Positions 8,704 to 17,922 of a stretch of 64,000 nucleotides of DNA are shown piece after piece; within the stretch, counting starts at the first letter, position 1; each line of letters opens with the position of its first letter. The notes beneath the pieces are model-generated. The model worked only from the letters and a program-made list of their open reading frames with translations, was not told the DNA's origin and did no database searches. This DNA is from GWE2-51-13 sp041736705. GTDB lineage: Bacteria; Bacillota_I; Bacilli_A; Erysipelotrichales; Erysipelotrichaceae. The DNA is taken from assembly GCA_041736705.1 (NCBI GenBank), contig JBGSTC010000016.1:11234-75233 (forward strand), in the 5' to 3' direction. Made by a program: the position numbers and the translations under genes.

Positions 8704-8919
8704 ATGAACCGTCTTAAAGCCCTACGTATCGTCAATGCCTCGATCGCCTTCCTCGTCCTCGGACTTGTGTTTTCCGGACTCTTCCACGATTTGATTCCCT
8801 ATGCGGTCTTCTCGAAGTTGCATCCCTTGACCGGTTTCACTTTCGCGTTTCTGATCGCCGTCCACGTCTATCTGAATTTCAACTGGATCAAAGCCAACTA
8901 TCTTAAACGCAAGAAGTAA
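8704..8919 (+). CDS. Small two-helix membrane protein (DUF4405-like)
   Basis: A 71-residue protein with two membrane helices (about residues 10-28 and 42-60). Histidines occur in FHDLIP, at LHPLTGF and in AVHVYLNFNWIK. The HP-x-TG ... H-x-x-x-NFNW pattern resembles DUF4405, a family related to membrane cytochrome b subunits in which paired histidines could hold heme. The start at 8704 follows GAAAGGAGAAAG; an earlier in-frame ATG would bury that site. The family link is from pattern only and heme binding is inferred. Confidence 0.6.
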   Translation: MNRLKALRIVNASIAFLVLGLVFSGLFHDLIPYAVFSKLHPLTGFTFAFLIAVHVYLNFNWIKANYLKRKK

Positions 8920-8920
8920 A

Positions 8921-8945
8921 CATCCCGGTCCCCCGGGATGTTTTC
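8921..8945 (+). terminator. Terminator between convergent genes
   Basis: Stem CATCCCGG / CCGGGATG with a 4-base loop and TTTT on the plus strand. It ends the small membrane protein gene and touches the stop of the convergent gene. Confidence 0.75.
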
Positions 8946-10071
8946 ATTGTAGACCCGAAAGGTCTTCGTGGACGAGTTTGAGATCCCGTCGTATTTGGAT
9001 TTGTTGGGGGCACATCGTTTCACATGCACCGCAGAGTTGGCATTGGTCGGCACGTTGTGAGTCTTCCATCGACTTGAAGTAACGACGGATCGTCGCTTCT
9101 TTATTTTGATAGACCGAATAGTCGTTCCATATCCTGAAGTTGCGCGGGATATCGACTCCATAGGGGCAAGGCATGCAATAGGCACACCCGGTACATCCGT
9201 TCTTTACCCTGGCTTTCATCGTTTTTGCGACTTCTTCGACCAATTTAATCTCTTCTTGAGTCATCGGTTTCGCATCGTTGAAGGTCGCCAAATTATCGGA
9301 AACATGAGCCATCGTCGACATCCCGCTTAAGATCACCTTTACGTTTGAAAAGGAAGCGACCCAGCGCAATGCCCATGAAGACAAACTCAAATCGGCATCA
9401 TGGTTCTTGAAGATCGACGCGATATCGGAAGGAAGGTTCGCCAAGGTCCCCCCTTTAATGGGTTCCATGACGACGACGGGAATCCCTTTGGATGTCGCCA
9501 ATTCATAGCCTTTGAGCCCCGCTTGGATTTCCGTATCCACATAATTGAATTGGATCTGGCAGAAATCCCAGTCATGATGGTTCAGAATCGTTTCGAAAAC
9601 CGGATAGTCGTCGTGGAAGGAAAATCCCAGATTGCGGATTTTCCCTTCTTTTTTAAGATCGAGACAGAATTCCACGATGTTGAAATCGAGGACTTTCTGC
9701 CATTTCTCCTGATCCAAGGCGTGAAGCAAGTAGAAATCCACATAGTCCACATCCAATCGCTTCAGCTGCTCTTCGAAAATACGTTTCACATCTTCCTTGG
9801 TTTCAAGCGCCCAAATCGGGAGTTTGGTCGCCAGATAGAACGACGAACGATCATATTTTTTGAGCGCTCTTCCGACGAACGGTTCGCTCTCCCCGTTATG
9901 GTACGGATAGGCCGTATCGATGTAAGTCACCCCGTTGGCGATCGCCGTATCCAGCATCTTCTCCGCTTCGGCTTCGTTGATCGTCCCGTCGGGCAACGTG
10001 GGGAATCGCATACACCCGAACCCCAACAACGATGGTTTGAAACCGGTATTCTTAAATTCTCTTTTTTCCAT
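8944..10071 (-). CDS. Aldo/keto reductase with C-terminal 4Fe-4S domain
   Basis: A 375-residue fusion. Residues 1 to about 290 form an aldo/keto reductase barrel (GFGCMRFP near 17, DTAYPYHNGESE, ATKLPIW, LLHALDQ). The C-terminal 90 residues form a ferredoxin-like module with two cysteine clusters, GCTGCAYCMPCPYGVD and CQLCGACETMCPQQI. This class is common in anaerobes, where the Fe-S part is thought to link carbonyl reduction to electron carriers. A GAGGGAACC ribosome binding site supports the start. It is a single gene, and its substrate is unknown. Confidence 0.93.
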   Translation of the reverse strand: MEKREFKNTGFKPSLLGFGCMRFPTLPDGTINEAEAEKMLDTAIANGVTYIDTAYPYHNGESEPFVGRALKKYDRSSFYLATKLPIWALETKEDVKRIFEEQLKRLDVDYVDFYLLHALDQEKWQKVLDFNIVEFCLDLKKEGKIRNLGFSFHDDYPVFETILNHHDWDFCQIQFNYVDTEIQAGLKGYELATSKGIPVVVMEPIKGGTLANLPSDIASIFKNHDADLSLSSWALRWVASFSNVKVILSGMSTMAHVSDNLATFNDAKPMTQEEIKLVEEVAKTMKARVKNGCTGCAYCMPCPYGVDIPRNFRIWNDYSVYQNKEATIRRYFKSMEDSQRADQCQLCGACETMCPQQIQIRRDLKLVHEDLSGLQ

Positions 10072-10124
10072 GGTTCCCTCGCTTTATATCCTTATGATAG
10101 TACATGAAGTATGCTTTAGGTCAA

Positions 10125-10153
10125 GAAAAAACGCAATCGTTTCGGATTGCGTT
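10125..10153 (-). terminator. Terminator of kinase/HD-GYP operon
   Basis: Stem AACGCAATC / GATTGCGTT with a 6-base loop and six T on the minus strand. It overlaps the stop of the response-regulator gene. Confidence 0.85.
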
Positions 10154-11207
10154 AGACAGGAATCATGACTTCGTGGGCTTCATCGTCGATTTCGTATCCG
10201 TTCTTGAAGAGATCCAGACATGCGTTCACGACATCCGGACGATAGAGGCGTCCACTCTTTTCCTTGATTTCAAGCAAAGCGACATCCTGCCCAAGCGACG
10301 GACGATACGGACGGTGCGACATCATCGCTTCCACGACATCGGCGACCATCAGGATATGCGCTTCGATCATGATCTGCGAGTTCGTCAAGGCGCGGGGATA
10401 CCCCGATCCGTCGAAACGTTCGTGGTGTTGGTAGATGGCTTCCGCGATCAGGGGCGGTAGATCCACCCTGGAAAGCATTTCATAGCCGCTGTATGAATGG
10501 TTTTTCAGCAGTTCGAACTCCGCATGCGAGAGTTTCCCGGGCTTGGAGAGGATCTCCGAGGGGATCGTGATCTTCCCGATATCGTGGATATAACCGATGA
10601 TTCGGATCAATTCGGTCTGTTCGTTGGATAGATGGAGTTTCTCGGCGATCGACGCCGCAAGGTTTCCGACCCTTCGCTGATGTCCGGCGGTATAGGGGTC
10701 TCTGAATTCGACGACTTGGGAAAGCAGCGTGATGATGCTTTCCATCGCCTTATGCAAGGCATGGGTCCGTGTCGCCACCATGTATTCCAGATTGCGTTGA
10801 TACTCGATGTTGCGTTCTTCCAAATCTTTTTTCTCATCCATCAACGCCTTCGTCTGCGCTGTATTGCGTACGACACGTAGGAAATCTTCTTTCCTTATGG
10901 GTTTGGCTAGATAATCGCTCGCTCCGTTTTGAACCGCGGTGACCGCCGTTTCCACGGTCGGCTCGCCGGTCATGATGATGACGCGGATTTCTTTCTGGAA
11001 TTTACGTAGTTTGTCGATCAGTTCGATCCCGGTCATCCCCGGCATGATGATGTCGGTGACCAGGATGTCGACCGGATGCTCTTTCAAATACTCTAGTGCC
11101 TTCAATGCATCGGGGACGCTATGGACATCGTACCCTTCGGATTTTAAAAAGGCGGATAAAGTTATGCGGAGCGATGGTTCATCATCGACGATCAATATTC
11201 TGCTCAT
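10152..11207 (-). CDS. Response regulator with HD-GYP c-di-GMP phosphodiesterase domain
   Basis: A 351-residue protein. Residues 1-120 form a receiver domain (Asp8, Asp9, phospho-acceptor Asp52 in VTDIIMPG, Lys102 in AKPI). A coiled linker follows (about 120-165), then an HD-GYP domain with HDIGK at 208-212 and HHERFDGSGYP at 261-271, all key residues present. HD-GYP enzymes hydrolyse cyclic di-GMP; here phosphorylation by the linked kinase would control activity. The ATG at 11207 overlaps the kinase stop (ATGA) and follows GGAGGAGG, so an upstream ATG was rejected. Translational coupling implies a fixed ratio of kinase to regulator. Confidence 0.94.
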   Translation of the reverse strand: MSRILIVDDEPSLRITLSAFLKSEGYDVHSVPDALKALEYLKEHPVDILVTDIIMPGMTGIELIDKLRKFQKEIRVIIMTGEPTVETAVTAVQNGASDYLAKPIRKEDFLRVVRNTAQTKALMDEKKDLEERNIEYQRNLEYMVATRTHALHKAMESIITLLSQVVEFRDPYTAGHQRRVGNLAASIAEKLHLSNEQTELIRIIGYIHDIGKITIPSEILSKPGKLSHAEFELLKNHSYSGYEMLSRVDLPPLIAEAIYQHHERFDGSGYPRALTNSQIMIEAHILMVADVVEAMMSHRPYRPSLGQDVALLEIKEKSGRLYRPDVVNACLDLFKNGYEIDDEAHEVMIPV

Positions 11208-13294
11208 GCGACCTCCTCCGGATGACCCCATCCGTTATCCACCGGTAACTTCACGATGAAATTCGTTTCGCCGACGTTCGAGTCGACGGTAATCTCCCCA
11301 TGGTGATCCTTGACGATCCCGTAACTGATCGACAAACCCAACCCCGTTCCTTTTTCTTTAGGCTTGGTCGAATAGAAGGGTTCGAAGATCCGGCTCAGGT
11401 TCTCCGGCGGTATCCCGCATCCGTAATCCTTCACGCTCAGCAACAACCATCTTCGCTGATCGATCGTTTCAAGCGAACAACGCACTTCGATCCGTTTCAT
11501 CGGGTCCATCCCGGGATAGCGATCATTGAGCGCATCCCGTGCATTGGTCAGCAAGTTCATGAGGATTTGTTGGATCTGTTGGGATCGGCATTTGAAATCC
11601 GGTAGATTATCGTCCAATTGGATGTCCAAATCGATATTGTCTTTCTTGATGATGGTTCGGATCAGGGAAGTCGTCCTTGACACGACATCGTACATGCTGG
11701 CATAACTGTGGGATTGTTTTTCCATCCGGGAGAACTGTAGAAGACTCTTCACGATCTCGGAAATACGCTCGGTCTCGTGGATGATTTCTTTCGCATAGTC
11801 CGAAGCGTCGCTGCCCTTTTGGACTTGGTCATAGATCAACTGCGCGTAATTCATGATCCCGTTGAGCGGGTTGTTGATTTCATGCGCGACACCGCCCGCC
11901 AACGTCCCGATCGCTTCCAGTTTCTGTTGTTGGCGCATCTGGATTTCGATTTCATGTTTCATCCGATCGAACGCTTTGATTTTACTGATGTCCAACGCAA
12001 AGACCAACGCCCCGTGTTTTCCTTCGTATTCAAAGGGGACCGCAAGTACGTTCACATCGACGGGATTTCCGTTCACGTCGAGGAATGCCTCGTCGACCGG
12101 AGGGACAATCTCGATTTTTTCGTTCAACTGTTGAATCCGTGTAATGACATTTTCTCGATAATCGGGGTGGATTCGATCCAATACCCGGCTCCCGATAAGT
12201 CTTGTTGGTGAATCGACATCAAACAAACGACAGGCGGTCTGATTCAAGTAAGCGAAATTCCCTTCGGTTTGAATGAAAATCGCGTAAGGCGCATTATCCA
12301 ACAAGGTCCTGAATCGTATTTCACTCGCTTCGAGATTACGCTGGGCGGTCATGCGAACAGTAATGTCATGAATGATCGAATACAAGAGACGGTTCCCCGA
12401 CTTATGGATCGGACCGGAATAGACTTCCACATCCGCGATCGTACCATCCGCTTTCCGATGTCTGAATTCAAAGTGGTTCCGCTTAAAACTGACGGACTTT
12501 TCCATTTCGACTCTGATTTCCTCAAGGGACAAGGTATTGATCTGATTGATGTTCATCTGCATCAATTGTTCCCGGTTCCATCCATAGAACTGTTCGGCCG
12601 CCGGATTAGCATCGACGATCTTTCCACTCACAGGGTCGAGGATCAACATGACCGCGTGGTTGTTTTCAAAAAGATTGCGATATTGAAGATCGGCTTCCTG
12701 TACCCGAATCTGCATTTCCTGTCGTTCGTTTTGAGAAAGCAACAGTAAACCCAGCATCAAGGTTACGATAGGATAGATCAACAGGATTTCAAGCGATAGC
12801 GACTCGATCGTGAACCATGCCAACTCCGCTGGCAAGGCCAACATACATAAAAGCATGATGATGTGTGTGATGAATCCGAAAACATAGAGATAGAACACTT
12901 TGTGTTTCTTGGTTTTCGGAAAGACGTAGCGACGCCAGCACAAACCGAAGATCGAAACGCTTAGGATGACCAAAACTCCAGGAAGGGCGCCGACCCCCCC
13001 CGTCGACAGTCGATAGGCGATCGCCATCGTCGCCGCAAGAATCGTGGGGATGGCACCGAAAATCAAGGCGCTTAAACTCAGGAGGATGGACCGCGTATCG
13101 AAAACCAATCCTGACGTGAACGTCATCGGAACCATCATGACCGCGATGCAGATGATCCCGATTAAAAGACCGTCGACGATTTCCGCAAACCGGCCACGTT
13201 TTTCAAACATGAGATGTCCAAGATGATTAAACAAGCTGAGCGATAAAAGGAGCGCCGCATTGTTGACAAGCTTAACCAGTGTGAGTTGATCCAT
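11204..13294 (-). CDS. Membrane sensor histidine kinase (5TMR-LYT, PAS, HisKA, HATPase)
   Basis: A 696-residue kinase. Residues 1 to about 185 carry hydrophobic segments including PMTFTSGLVFDTRS, the hallmark of the LytS/YhcK-type 5TMR sensor. Two PAS domains follow (about 205-310 and 325-440). The dimerisation helix contains the H-box GGVAHEINNPLNG, and the catalytic domain has N-box, DYGCGIPPENL and GTGLGLSISYGIV. It should autophosphorylate and pass phosphate to the HD-GYP regulator encoded directly downstream. The signal is unknown; PAS domains suggest a redox or small-molecule cue. A GGGGAAATACC site precedes the ATG. Confidence 0.93.
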   Translation of the reverse strand: MDQLTLVKLVNNAALLLSLSLFNHLGHLMFEKRGRFAEIVDGLLIGIICIAVMMVPMTFTSGLVFDTRSILLSLSALIFGAIPTILAATMAIAYRLSTGGVGALPGVLVILSVSIFGLCWRRYVFPKTKKHKVFYLYVFGFITHIIMLLCMLALPAELAWFTIESLSLEILLIYPIVTLMLGLLLLSQNERQEMQIRVQEADLQYRNLFENNHAVMLILDPVSGKIVDANPAAEQFYGWNREQLMQMNINQINTLSLEEIRVEMEKSVSFKRNHFEFRHRKADGTIADVEVYSGPIHKSGNRLLYSIIHDITVRMTAQRNLEASEIRFRTLLDNAPYAIFIQTEGNFAYLNQTACRLFDVDSPTRLIGSRVLDRIHPDYRENVITRIQQLNEKIEIVPPVDEAFLDVNGNPVDVNVLAVPFEYEGKHGALVFALDISKIKAFDRMKHEIEIQMRQQQKLEAIGTLAGGVAHEINNPLNGIMNYAQLIYDQVQKGSDASDYAKEIIHETERISEIVKSLLQFSRMEKQSHSYASMYDVVSRTTSLIRTIIKKDNIDLDIQLDDNLPDFKCRSQQIQQILMNLLTNARDALNDRYPGMDPMKRIEVRCSLETIDQRRWLLLSVKDYGCGIPPENLSRIFEPFYSTKPKEKGTGLGLSISYGIVKDHHGEITVDSNVGETNFIVKLPVDNGWGHPEEVA

Positions 13295-13356
13295 GGTATT
13301 TCCCCATAATGAATACTACGTCTATTTTCTCATAGTTCACAGCGTCCTACAACACT

Positions 13357-13902
13357 TTAAATATGCAATAACCTGGAGTCCCTTCGAATCGAGTACTCAA
13401 GCTGATTATGGAAAAGGTCATCCCGATATCGATCCTTCCGATGCTTGATCCTTCTTATCTTCAACGTCATCCCGCACTTCTCCATCACTCTGGCAGAACC
13501 CCGGTTACGCGCATCGCATGTCGCCGTGATTTCATCGAGTCCAAGTTCTTCAAATCCGAAGCGGATCAGTTCGTTCGCCGCTTCGCTCCCGTATCCTTTA
13601 TTCCACTCCTCTTTACGCAAAATCCATCCCACTTCCGCCGTATTCATCGTTTCGTCAAGGTAAATCCCGCATCCCCCGATATGGCGACCCTGCTCATCGA
13701 TCAATGCGAAGTCGTATTTCAGGCGAGGTGAAGCCGTTTGATTCTCAATGACACCAAGTAAAAAACCCGTCGTATCTTCACGTGTGTTTGGACCCCAAAG
13801 CATGTATTCGACGCATTCAAGATCCCCCGCATAACCATGGGTCGTCTCCTGATCCTCCATCGTAAACTCACGTAAACGCAATCTTTTCGTGATTCGTTCC
13901 AT
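13357..13902 (-). CDS. GNAT-family N-acetyltransferase (RimJ/RimL-like)
   Basis: About 181 residues. It has the RimJ-type beginning TKRLRLREFTMEDQE, the acetyl-CoA loop segment WNKGYGSEAANELIRFGFEELGLDEI, and ARNRGSARVMEKCGM. The family transfers acetyl groups to protein N-termini or small amines. The start was moved to 13902 because a TATAAT box (13923-13928 on the minus strand) lies immediately ahead of the longer ATG, so the transcript would begin too late for it. Monocistronic; substrate unknown. Confidence 0.87.
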   Translation of the reverse strand: MERITKRLRLREFTMEDQETTHGYAGDLECVEYMLWGPNTREDTTGFLLGVIENQTASPRLKYDFALIDEQGRHIGGCGIYLDETMNTAEVGWILRKEEWNKGYGSEAANELIRFGFEELGLDEITATCDARNRGSARVMEKCGMTLKIRRIKHRKDRYRDDLFHNQLEYSIRRDSRLLHI

Positions 13903-13968
13903 ATTCTCTCCCGTTTTCATCCATTATACTGGCTAAAACGGGATTATAGAATGGAATGGGCATGGAAA

Positions 13969-13996
13969 TTGTAGGATTCTGTCGATTTGATATACT
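13969..13996 (+). promoter_or_regulatory. Promoter of the 2-oxoacid oxidoreductase operon
   Basis: TTGTAG (13969-13974) and TATACT (13991-13996) are separated by 16 bases. The -10 box lies in TATAC-T-GTATA, a small palindrome followed by a second TATACT, which could be an operator. The leader is about 70 bases. Confidence 0.5.
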
Positions 13997-14072
13997 GTAT
14001 ATACTCATAAAAAGGATAATAAGTCATGTCAAAGGTGATCCCTTTTTCTATGAAATCATTGAAAGGAGCTTT

Positions 14073-15761
14073 ATGCACAATTCGATTACCATTGTCTTAT
14101 CGGGTGAAGCCGGACAAGGATTACAGATCATCGAAGAATTCCTGGTCGAAACCCTCTCACGCGAAACCTATGTCTTTACTTCGAAAGAGGTCATGAGCCG
14201 GGTAAGGGGCGGAAACAACTCCGTTGAAATCCGGATCAGCGATCAACCGATCCATGCCCTACGCTACACGATCGATGCCTTGTTTCTCCTCAACAACCAT
14301 TCGCTGGACCGTTTGCGTCCGCGTCTGCACGATTCGACCGTCGTCTACGGCGAAGCGGACTTCGTGAGCGATGAGGATAAAGAGAAATTGTCTTATCATG
14401 AAATCGCCTTGACGGAACTGGCGAAACAATCGGGGAACCGACTCTACATCAACACGGTGCTCTTCGGTTTCATCGCGGGCTTGTTGGATATCCACACCGA
14501 GAACGCACGCGACTTGATTCGCAATCGTTTCCTAAAGCGCGGAGAAGAAACCGTCGCGGGAAACATCCGTGCGTTCGAGCTAGGATACGATCTTGGGGTC
14601 AAGGATCCGAAGAAACCGGTACGATCGAAACCGACTTCGTTTACCCCGCAGAAAGTCTTTACGGGCAACGATGCCTTGGTGATCGGCGCACTGGCGGGCG
14701 GCGTGAATTATCTCGCAGCCTATCCGATGTCGCCGGGGACAAGCCTGATGATGTCCTTGTCCGAGAAAGGCAGGGATCACGGCGTCTTGGTCGAACAGGC
14801 CGAAGATGAAATCGCCGCCCTGAACATGGTCCAAGGTGCCTGGTATGCCGGGGCAAGAGCCATGACCACGACATCGGGGGGGGGATTCGCACTCATGACC
14901 GAAGCCGTCAGTCTGGCCGGGATCACCGAAACCCCCGCGGTCATCCATGTCGCGCAACGTCCCGGACCGGCGACCGGTCTTCCGACCCGAACCGAACAGG
15001 GCGACTTGAATTTGGTCGTCTATGCCGGGCACGGTGAATTCCCGCGTGTCGTCTATGCCCCGGGAACCATCGAAGACGGGGTCGAACTCGCCGCACGCGC
15101 GTTCTGGATGGCGGACAAGTACCAGATCCCCGCATTCATCCTCTCCGACCAGTATTGGCTGGAATCGATGATTCCGGCGAATCCCGTCATCCCTCAGACC
15201 TACCTTGAACGTTTCGTCGTCGAAACGGATGAAGACTATAAGCGTTATGCCTTCGATCCCTCCGGTCTCTCCCCGCGCGGAATCCCGGGTTATGGCAAAG
15301 GCTTCGTAAAAGTCGATAGCGACGAACACGATGAAGAAGGCATGATCACCGAATCGTTCGACATGCGTGTGAAAATGCATGAGAAACGTTTGAATAAGTT
15401 CAACTTGATGAAGAAGGATGAAGTCGAACCCCTCGTGTTCGGAAATCCTGAAGCAAAGAACCTGTTGGTCGGATGGGGTTCGACCTACGGAGTGCTTCGT
15501 GAATGGGTCGAAACCCATCCCGAAGCCGATACGTCGCTGATCCATCTCAGACAAGTCTATCCGTTACCTGTCGCGCTTGAAGAAAAACTCCGCGCCGCGA
15601 AGCGCGTGGTCGTCGTCGAGAACAACGCGACCGGCCAACTGGCCAATTTGATGCAGATGACTTACGGGATGAAACTCCCCCATCGGATCCTGAAATACAA
15701 CGGCGAGCCGTTCCATATCGATGAACTGGCACGCTTGATCGCGGAGGTGAACCATGACTAA
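14073..15761 (+). CDS. korA: 2-oxoacid:ferredoxin oxidoreductase, fused gamma-alpha subunit
   Basis: A 562-residue subunit. Residues 1 to about 185 form the gamma domain (LSGEAGQGLQIIEEFL, MSRVRGGNNSVEIRIS). The alpha domain follows with AYPMSPGTSLMMSL, EQAEDEIAALNMVQGAWYAGARAMTTTSGGGFALM and the C-terminal GWGSTYGVLREW domain. These enzymes oxidise 2-oxoacids such as 2-oxoglutarate or a branched-chain oxoacid to acyl-CoA with ferredoxin reduction, or run in reverse. I set the start at 14073 because AAGGAGC lies just upstream; the longer frame has no support. The beta subunit overlaps by 8 bases. No delta ferredoxin subunit is present, as in the two-subunit KorAB type. Confidence 0.93.
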   Translation: MHNSITIVLSGEAGQGLQIIEEFLVETLSRETYVFTSKEVMSRVRGGNNSVEIRISDQPIHALRYTIDALFLLNNHSLDRLRPRLHDSTVVYGEADFVSDEDKEKLSYHEIALTELAKQSGNRLYINTVLFGFIAGLLDIHTENARDLIRNRFLKRGEETVAGNIRAFELGYDLGVKDPKKPVRSKPTSFTPQKVFTGNDALVIGALAGGVNYLAAYPMSPGTSLMMSLSEKGRDHGVLVEQAEDEIAALNMVQGAWYAGARAMTTTSGGGFALMTEAVSLAGITETPAVIHVAQRPGPATGLPTRTEQGDLNLVVYAGHGEFPRVVYAPGTIEDGVELAARAFWMADKYQIPAFILSDQYWLESMIPANPVIPQTYLERFVVETDEDYKRYAFDPSGLSPRGIPGYGKGFVKVDSDEHDEEGMITESFDMRVKMHEKRLNKFNLMKKDEVEPLVFGNPEAKNLLVGWGSTYGVLREWVETHPEADTSLIHLRQVYPLPVALEEKLRAAKRVVVVENNATGQLANLMQMTYGMKLPHRILKYNGEPFHIDELARLIAEVNHD

Positions 15762-16599
15762 ATTCGAATTCAACCACGACATCGACATGGCGTGGTGCCC
15801 GGGCTGCGGGAACTTCCCGTTGCGCAACATCATCGTGAAAGCATTGACGGAATTGGATCTCGATCCCTCGCAAGTCGTCTTCTCCTCAGGGATCGGACAG
15901 GCCGCCAAGATGCCGCAATACATCGACGCGAGTTATTTCAACGGTCTGCATGGACGGGCGTTCTCCGTCGCCACCGCCATTTCCTCGGTCAATCCGAGTT
16001 TGACGGTCATCGCCGAAGGCGGGGATGGCGACATGTACGGCGAAGGGGGCAACCACTTCATCCACAACATCCGTCGCAATCCCAATTTGACCCACATCGT
16101 CCATAACAACATGATCTACGGATTAACGAAAGGCCAGGGTTCCCCGACCTCTCCGAAAGAATTGAAAACCACCGTTCAAGTCGACGGCGTCTACAACGAA
16201 CCCCTCAATCCGATGGCGTTGGCCGTCGCGATGGGGGCGACGTTCGTCGCAAGGGGCTTTTCCGGAGATGCGGAAAAGACCAAGGAGTTGATCAAGAAAG
16301 CCATCCTGCATAAAGGCTATGCCTTGATCGACATCTTCCACCCCTGTGTCACCTTCAATAAAGTGAATACCTTCGCCTGGTACAAGTCGCATACGTTCTG
16401 GCTGGATGAATCACACGATCCTTCGAATAAGGAAGCGGCGATGAAACTGGCGTTGGACGAAGATCGTCTTGCCTGCGGCGTCCTCTATCAAGCCGAAGCC
16501 CCTTCCTACGTGGAACGTCATCCCTTCTATCAAGGCGATCTGACCCCACTATACAAACGTGAACGCGACCTAACCAAAGTCGCCGATCTCCTCAAATAG
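15754..16599 (+). CDS. korB: 2-oxoacid:ferredoxin oxidoreductase, beta subunit
   Basis: A 281-residue thiamine-diphosphate subunit. It has MAWCPGCGNFPLRN near the N-terminus, with cluster-binding cysteines, and the diphosphate/Mg motif GGDGDMYGEGGNHFIHNIRRN with NMIYGLTKGQGSPTS. It forms the active enzyme with the upstream gamma-alpha chain, with translational coupling through ATGACTAA overlap. Known family members use ferredoxin; the oxoacid substrate cannot be fixed from the sequence, though the two-subunit layout is usual for 2-oxoglutarate and broad-specificity enzymes. Confidence 0.94.
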   Translation: MTKFEFNHDIDMAWCPGCGNFPLRNIIVKALTELDLDPSQVVFSSGIGQAAKMPQYIDASYFNGLHGRAFSVATAISSVNPSLTVIAEGGDGDMYGEGGNHFIHNIRRNPNLTHIVHNNMIYGLTKGQGSPTSPKELKTTVQVDGVYNEPLNPMALAVAMGATFVARGFSGDAEKTKELIKKAILHKGYALIDIFHPCVTFNKVNTFAWYKSHTFWLDESHDPSNKEAAMKLALDEDRLACGVLYQAEAPSYVERHPFYQGDLTPLYKRERDLTKVADLLK

Positions 16600-16603
16600 A
16601 CAT

Positions 16604-16632
16604 AAAACCGACGATTCGTCGGTTTTATTTTC
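16604..16632 (+). terminator. Terminator between korB and polyferredoxin gene
   Basis: A 10-base-pair stem AAAACCGACG / CGTCGGTTTT with a 3-base loop, then TATTTTC. It serves the convergent gene as well, whose stop lies inside the right arm. Confidence 0.85.
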
Positions 16633-17350
16633 GATTGATTTTGAGTTGCAGAACGCTTTTTGGACACTCATCGACACAATTCGCACATTGGATGCAATCC
16701 AATGATCGTATGCTTCCCTGCTTCATCGCTTCACTCACCTGAATGCTCATCGGACAGACCGCGTCGCAACGATGACAAGCGATGCATTTTGAAGGTTCGC
16801 TGACGACTCTCAAGCGGGGCAATTTCATCGCTTCCGAAATCTTGGAACCGGCTTCCATAAACGGCGACATCCAGCAAATCCCGTGACATGCGCCCCGTTT
16901 TCCGATCAAGATCGTGAGCGTGAAGAACACAAGAACCACCAAAAGATACGTGATGTATTTGATCGGTTCATCGACCGAAACGCCGCTTTCGGTTAAGTGA
17001 AGCGGATTGATCCCTTTAATTCCCCCGGCGACGACGAACGATGCGCAAAGGATCGAGAACCATAATCCGAAAACACCGTAACGAGCGATTCTCAATCTTT
17101 TGGCATTCACCTTCTTGGGGTTGACGGGAAGCAGGATCTCCGCGAGCCCCCCCATCGGACAGAACCACGCACACCACGCTCTTCCCAAGAACAACGATGC
17201 AAGAAACATCAAGCCGAACGAAATCAGACTCCCGGTAACGATCCCCGACAACGCCCCGTCGATGACGACATAGGGGGAGAAGTAGTTCATTGTCATCGGA
17301 AAGAGCAGCAACGATACCACCAACAGGATTCTTCTAGTTTTCTGTCTCAT
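16625..17350 (-). CDS. NapH/CcoG-type membrane polyferredoxin
   Basis: A 241-residue protein with about five membrane helices. Two cysteine pairs lie at helix ends (GRAWCAWFCPMGG near 58 and GKRGACHGICWMSPF near 150), and two 4Fe-4S ferredoxin motifs lie in the C-terminal 60 residues (CIACHRCDAVCPMS and CIQCANCVDECPKS). NapH-like proteins pass electrons between quinone or flavin carriers at the membrane and soluble Fe-S proteins. No reductase partner is adjacent, so the electron path is unknown. It overlaps the upstream PadR gene by 17 bases and is under the same promoter. Confidence 0.88.
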   Translation of the reverse strand: MRQKTRRILLVVSLLLFPMTMNYFSPYVVIDGALSGIVTGSLISFGLMFLASLFLGRAWCAWFCPMGGLAEILLPVNPKKVNAKRLRIARYGVFGLWFSILCASFVVAGGIKGINPLHLTESGVSVDEPIKYITYLLVVLVFFTLTILIGKRGACHGICWMSPFMEAGSKISEAMKLPRLRVVSEPSKCIACHRCDAVCPMSIQVSEAMKQGSIRSLDCIQCANCVDECPKSVLQLKINRK

Positions 17351-17894
17351 GTTTCTTTCTCTTTTCTAGATAAACCATGGTTTCATCACACCAATCCAGA
17401 TAGGCTTGGTAAACCTTTTGACCGAAATCGACGACTCTCAGGATATCGCCATGATTCTCCGCCTCGTCGACGATCCCTTCCAATTCACTTGAAACCATCT
17501 TCAGAAGGAAGGATTGTTTGAGATTTCGCTGTCTGAATTCCTCCACATGTCCCTTCATGACTTCCACATCCATATCTTTAAGAAAGTACAGTTTGAGGAG
17601 GATTTCATAGCGTACCGATTCTTCTTCGACGGGAAGCGACAGCCACTCTTTCAACTTCTTTCTCCCTTGTTGGGTCAACGCATACGTCTTTCGGCTACGC
17701 GTACTGGAAGCATCGATCGTCGAGACGATGCTTCCTTCTTTCTCAAGCGAGTTCAATTGAGGGTACAGTTGGCCATAACTCTCGTTCCAGAAGAACGAAA
17801 ACCTGAGATCGATGAACTTCTTGATTTCATACCCGCTCATCGCCTGGTCGCTCAACATGCCCAAGATCACATATTGTGTTCGGTTCGGTTTCAT
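17334..17894 (-). CDS. PadR-family regulator with C-terminal effector domain
   Basis: A 186-residue regulator: N-terminal PadR winged helix (QYVILGMLSDQAMSGYEIKKF, YGQLYPQLNSLEKEGSI, SRKTYALTQQGRKKLKEWL) and a helical C-terminal domain of about 95 residues of the Vir_act_alpha_C type (PadR-s1 subgroup). It overlaps the polyferredoxin gene and so most likely represses its own operon. The promoter has consensus -35 and -10 boxes with an 8-base-arm palindrome over the start region, a clear autorepression layout. AGGAAAAGT precedes the ATG. Confidence 0.9.
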   Translation of the reverse strand: MKPNRTQYVILGMLSDQAMSGYEIKKFIDLRFSFFWNESYGQLYPQLNSLEKEGSIVSTIDASSTRSRKTYALTQQGRKKLKEWLSLPVEEESVRYEILLKLYFLKDMDVEVMKGHVEEFRQRNLKQSFLLKMVSSELEGIVDEAENHGDILRVVDFGQKVYQAYLDWCDETMVYLEKRKKHETEN

Positions 17895-17903
17895 ACTTTT
17901 CCT

Positions 17904-17922
17904 ATATATCTTTCAGATATAT
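17904..17922. promoter_or_regulatory. PadR operator palindrome
   Basis: ATATATCT-TTC-AGATATAT, a perfect dyad with 8-base arms and a 3-base centre. It touches the -10 box of the PadR/polyferredoxin operon and lies about ten bases from the start codon. Confidence 0.8.

Noticed and set aside
14580..15554. Long minus-strand open frame of 324 codons inside korA
   Set aside because: It is an antisense shadow of the clearly recognisable oxidoreductase gene; its translation has no family features and is rich in residues expected from reversed codons.
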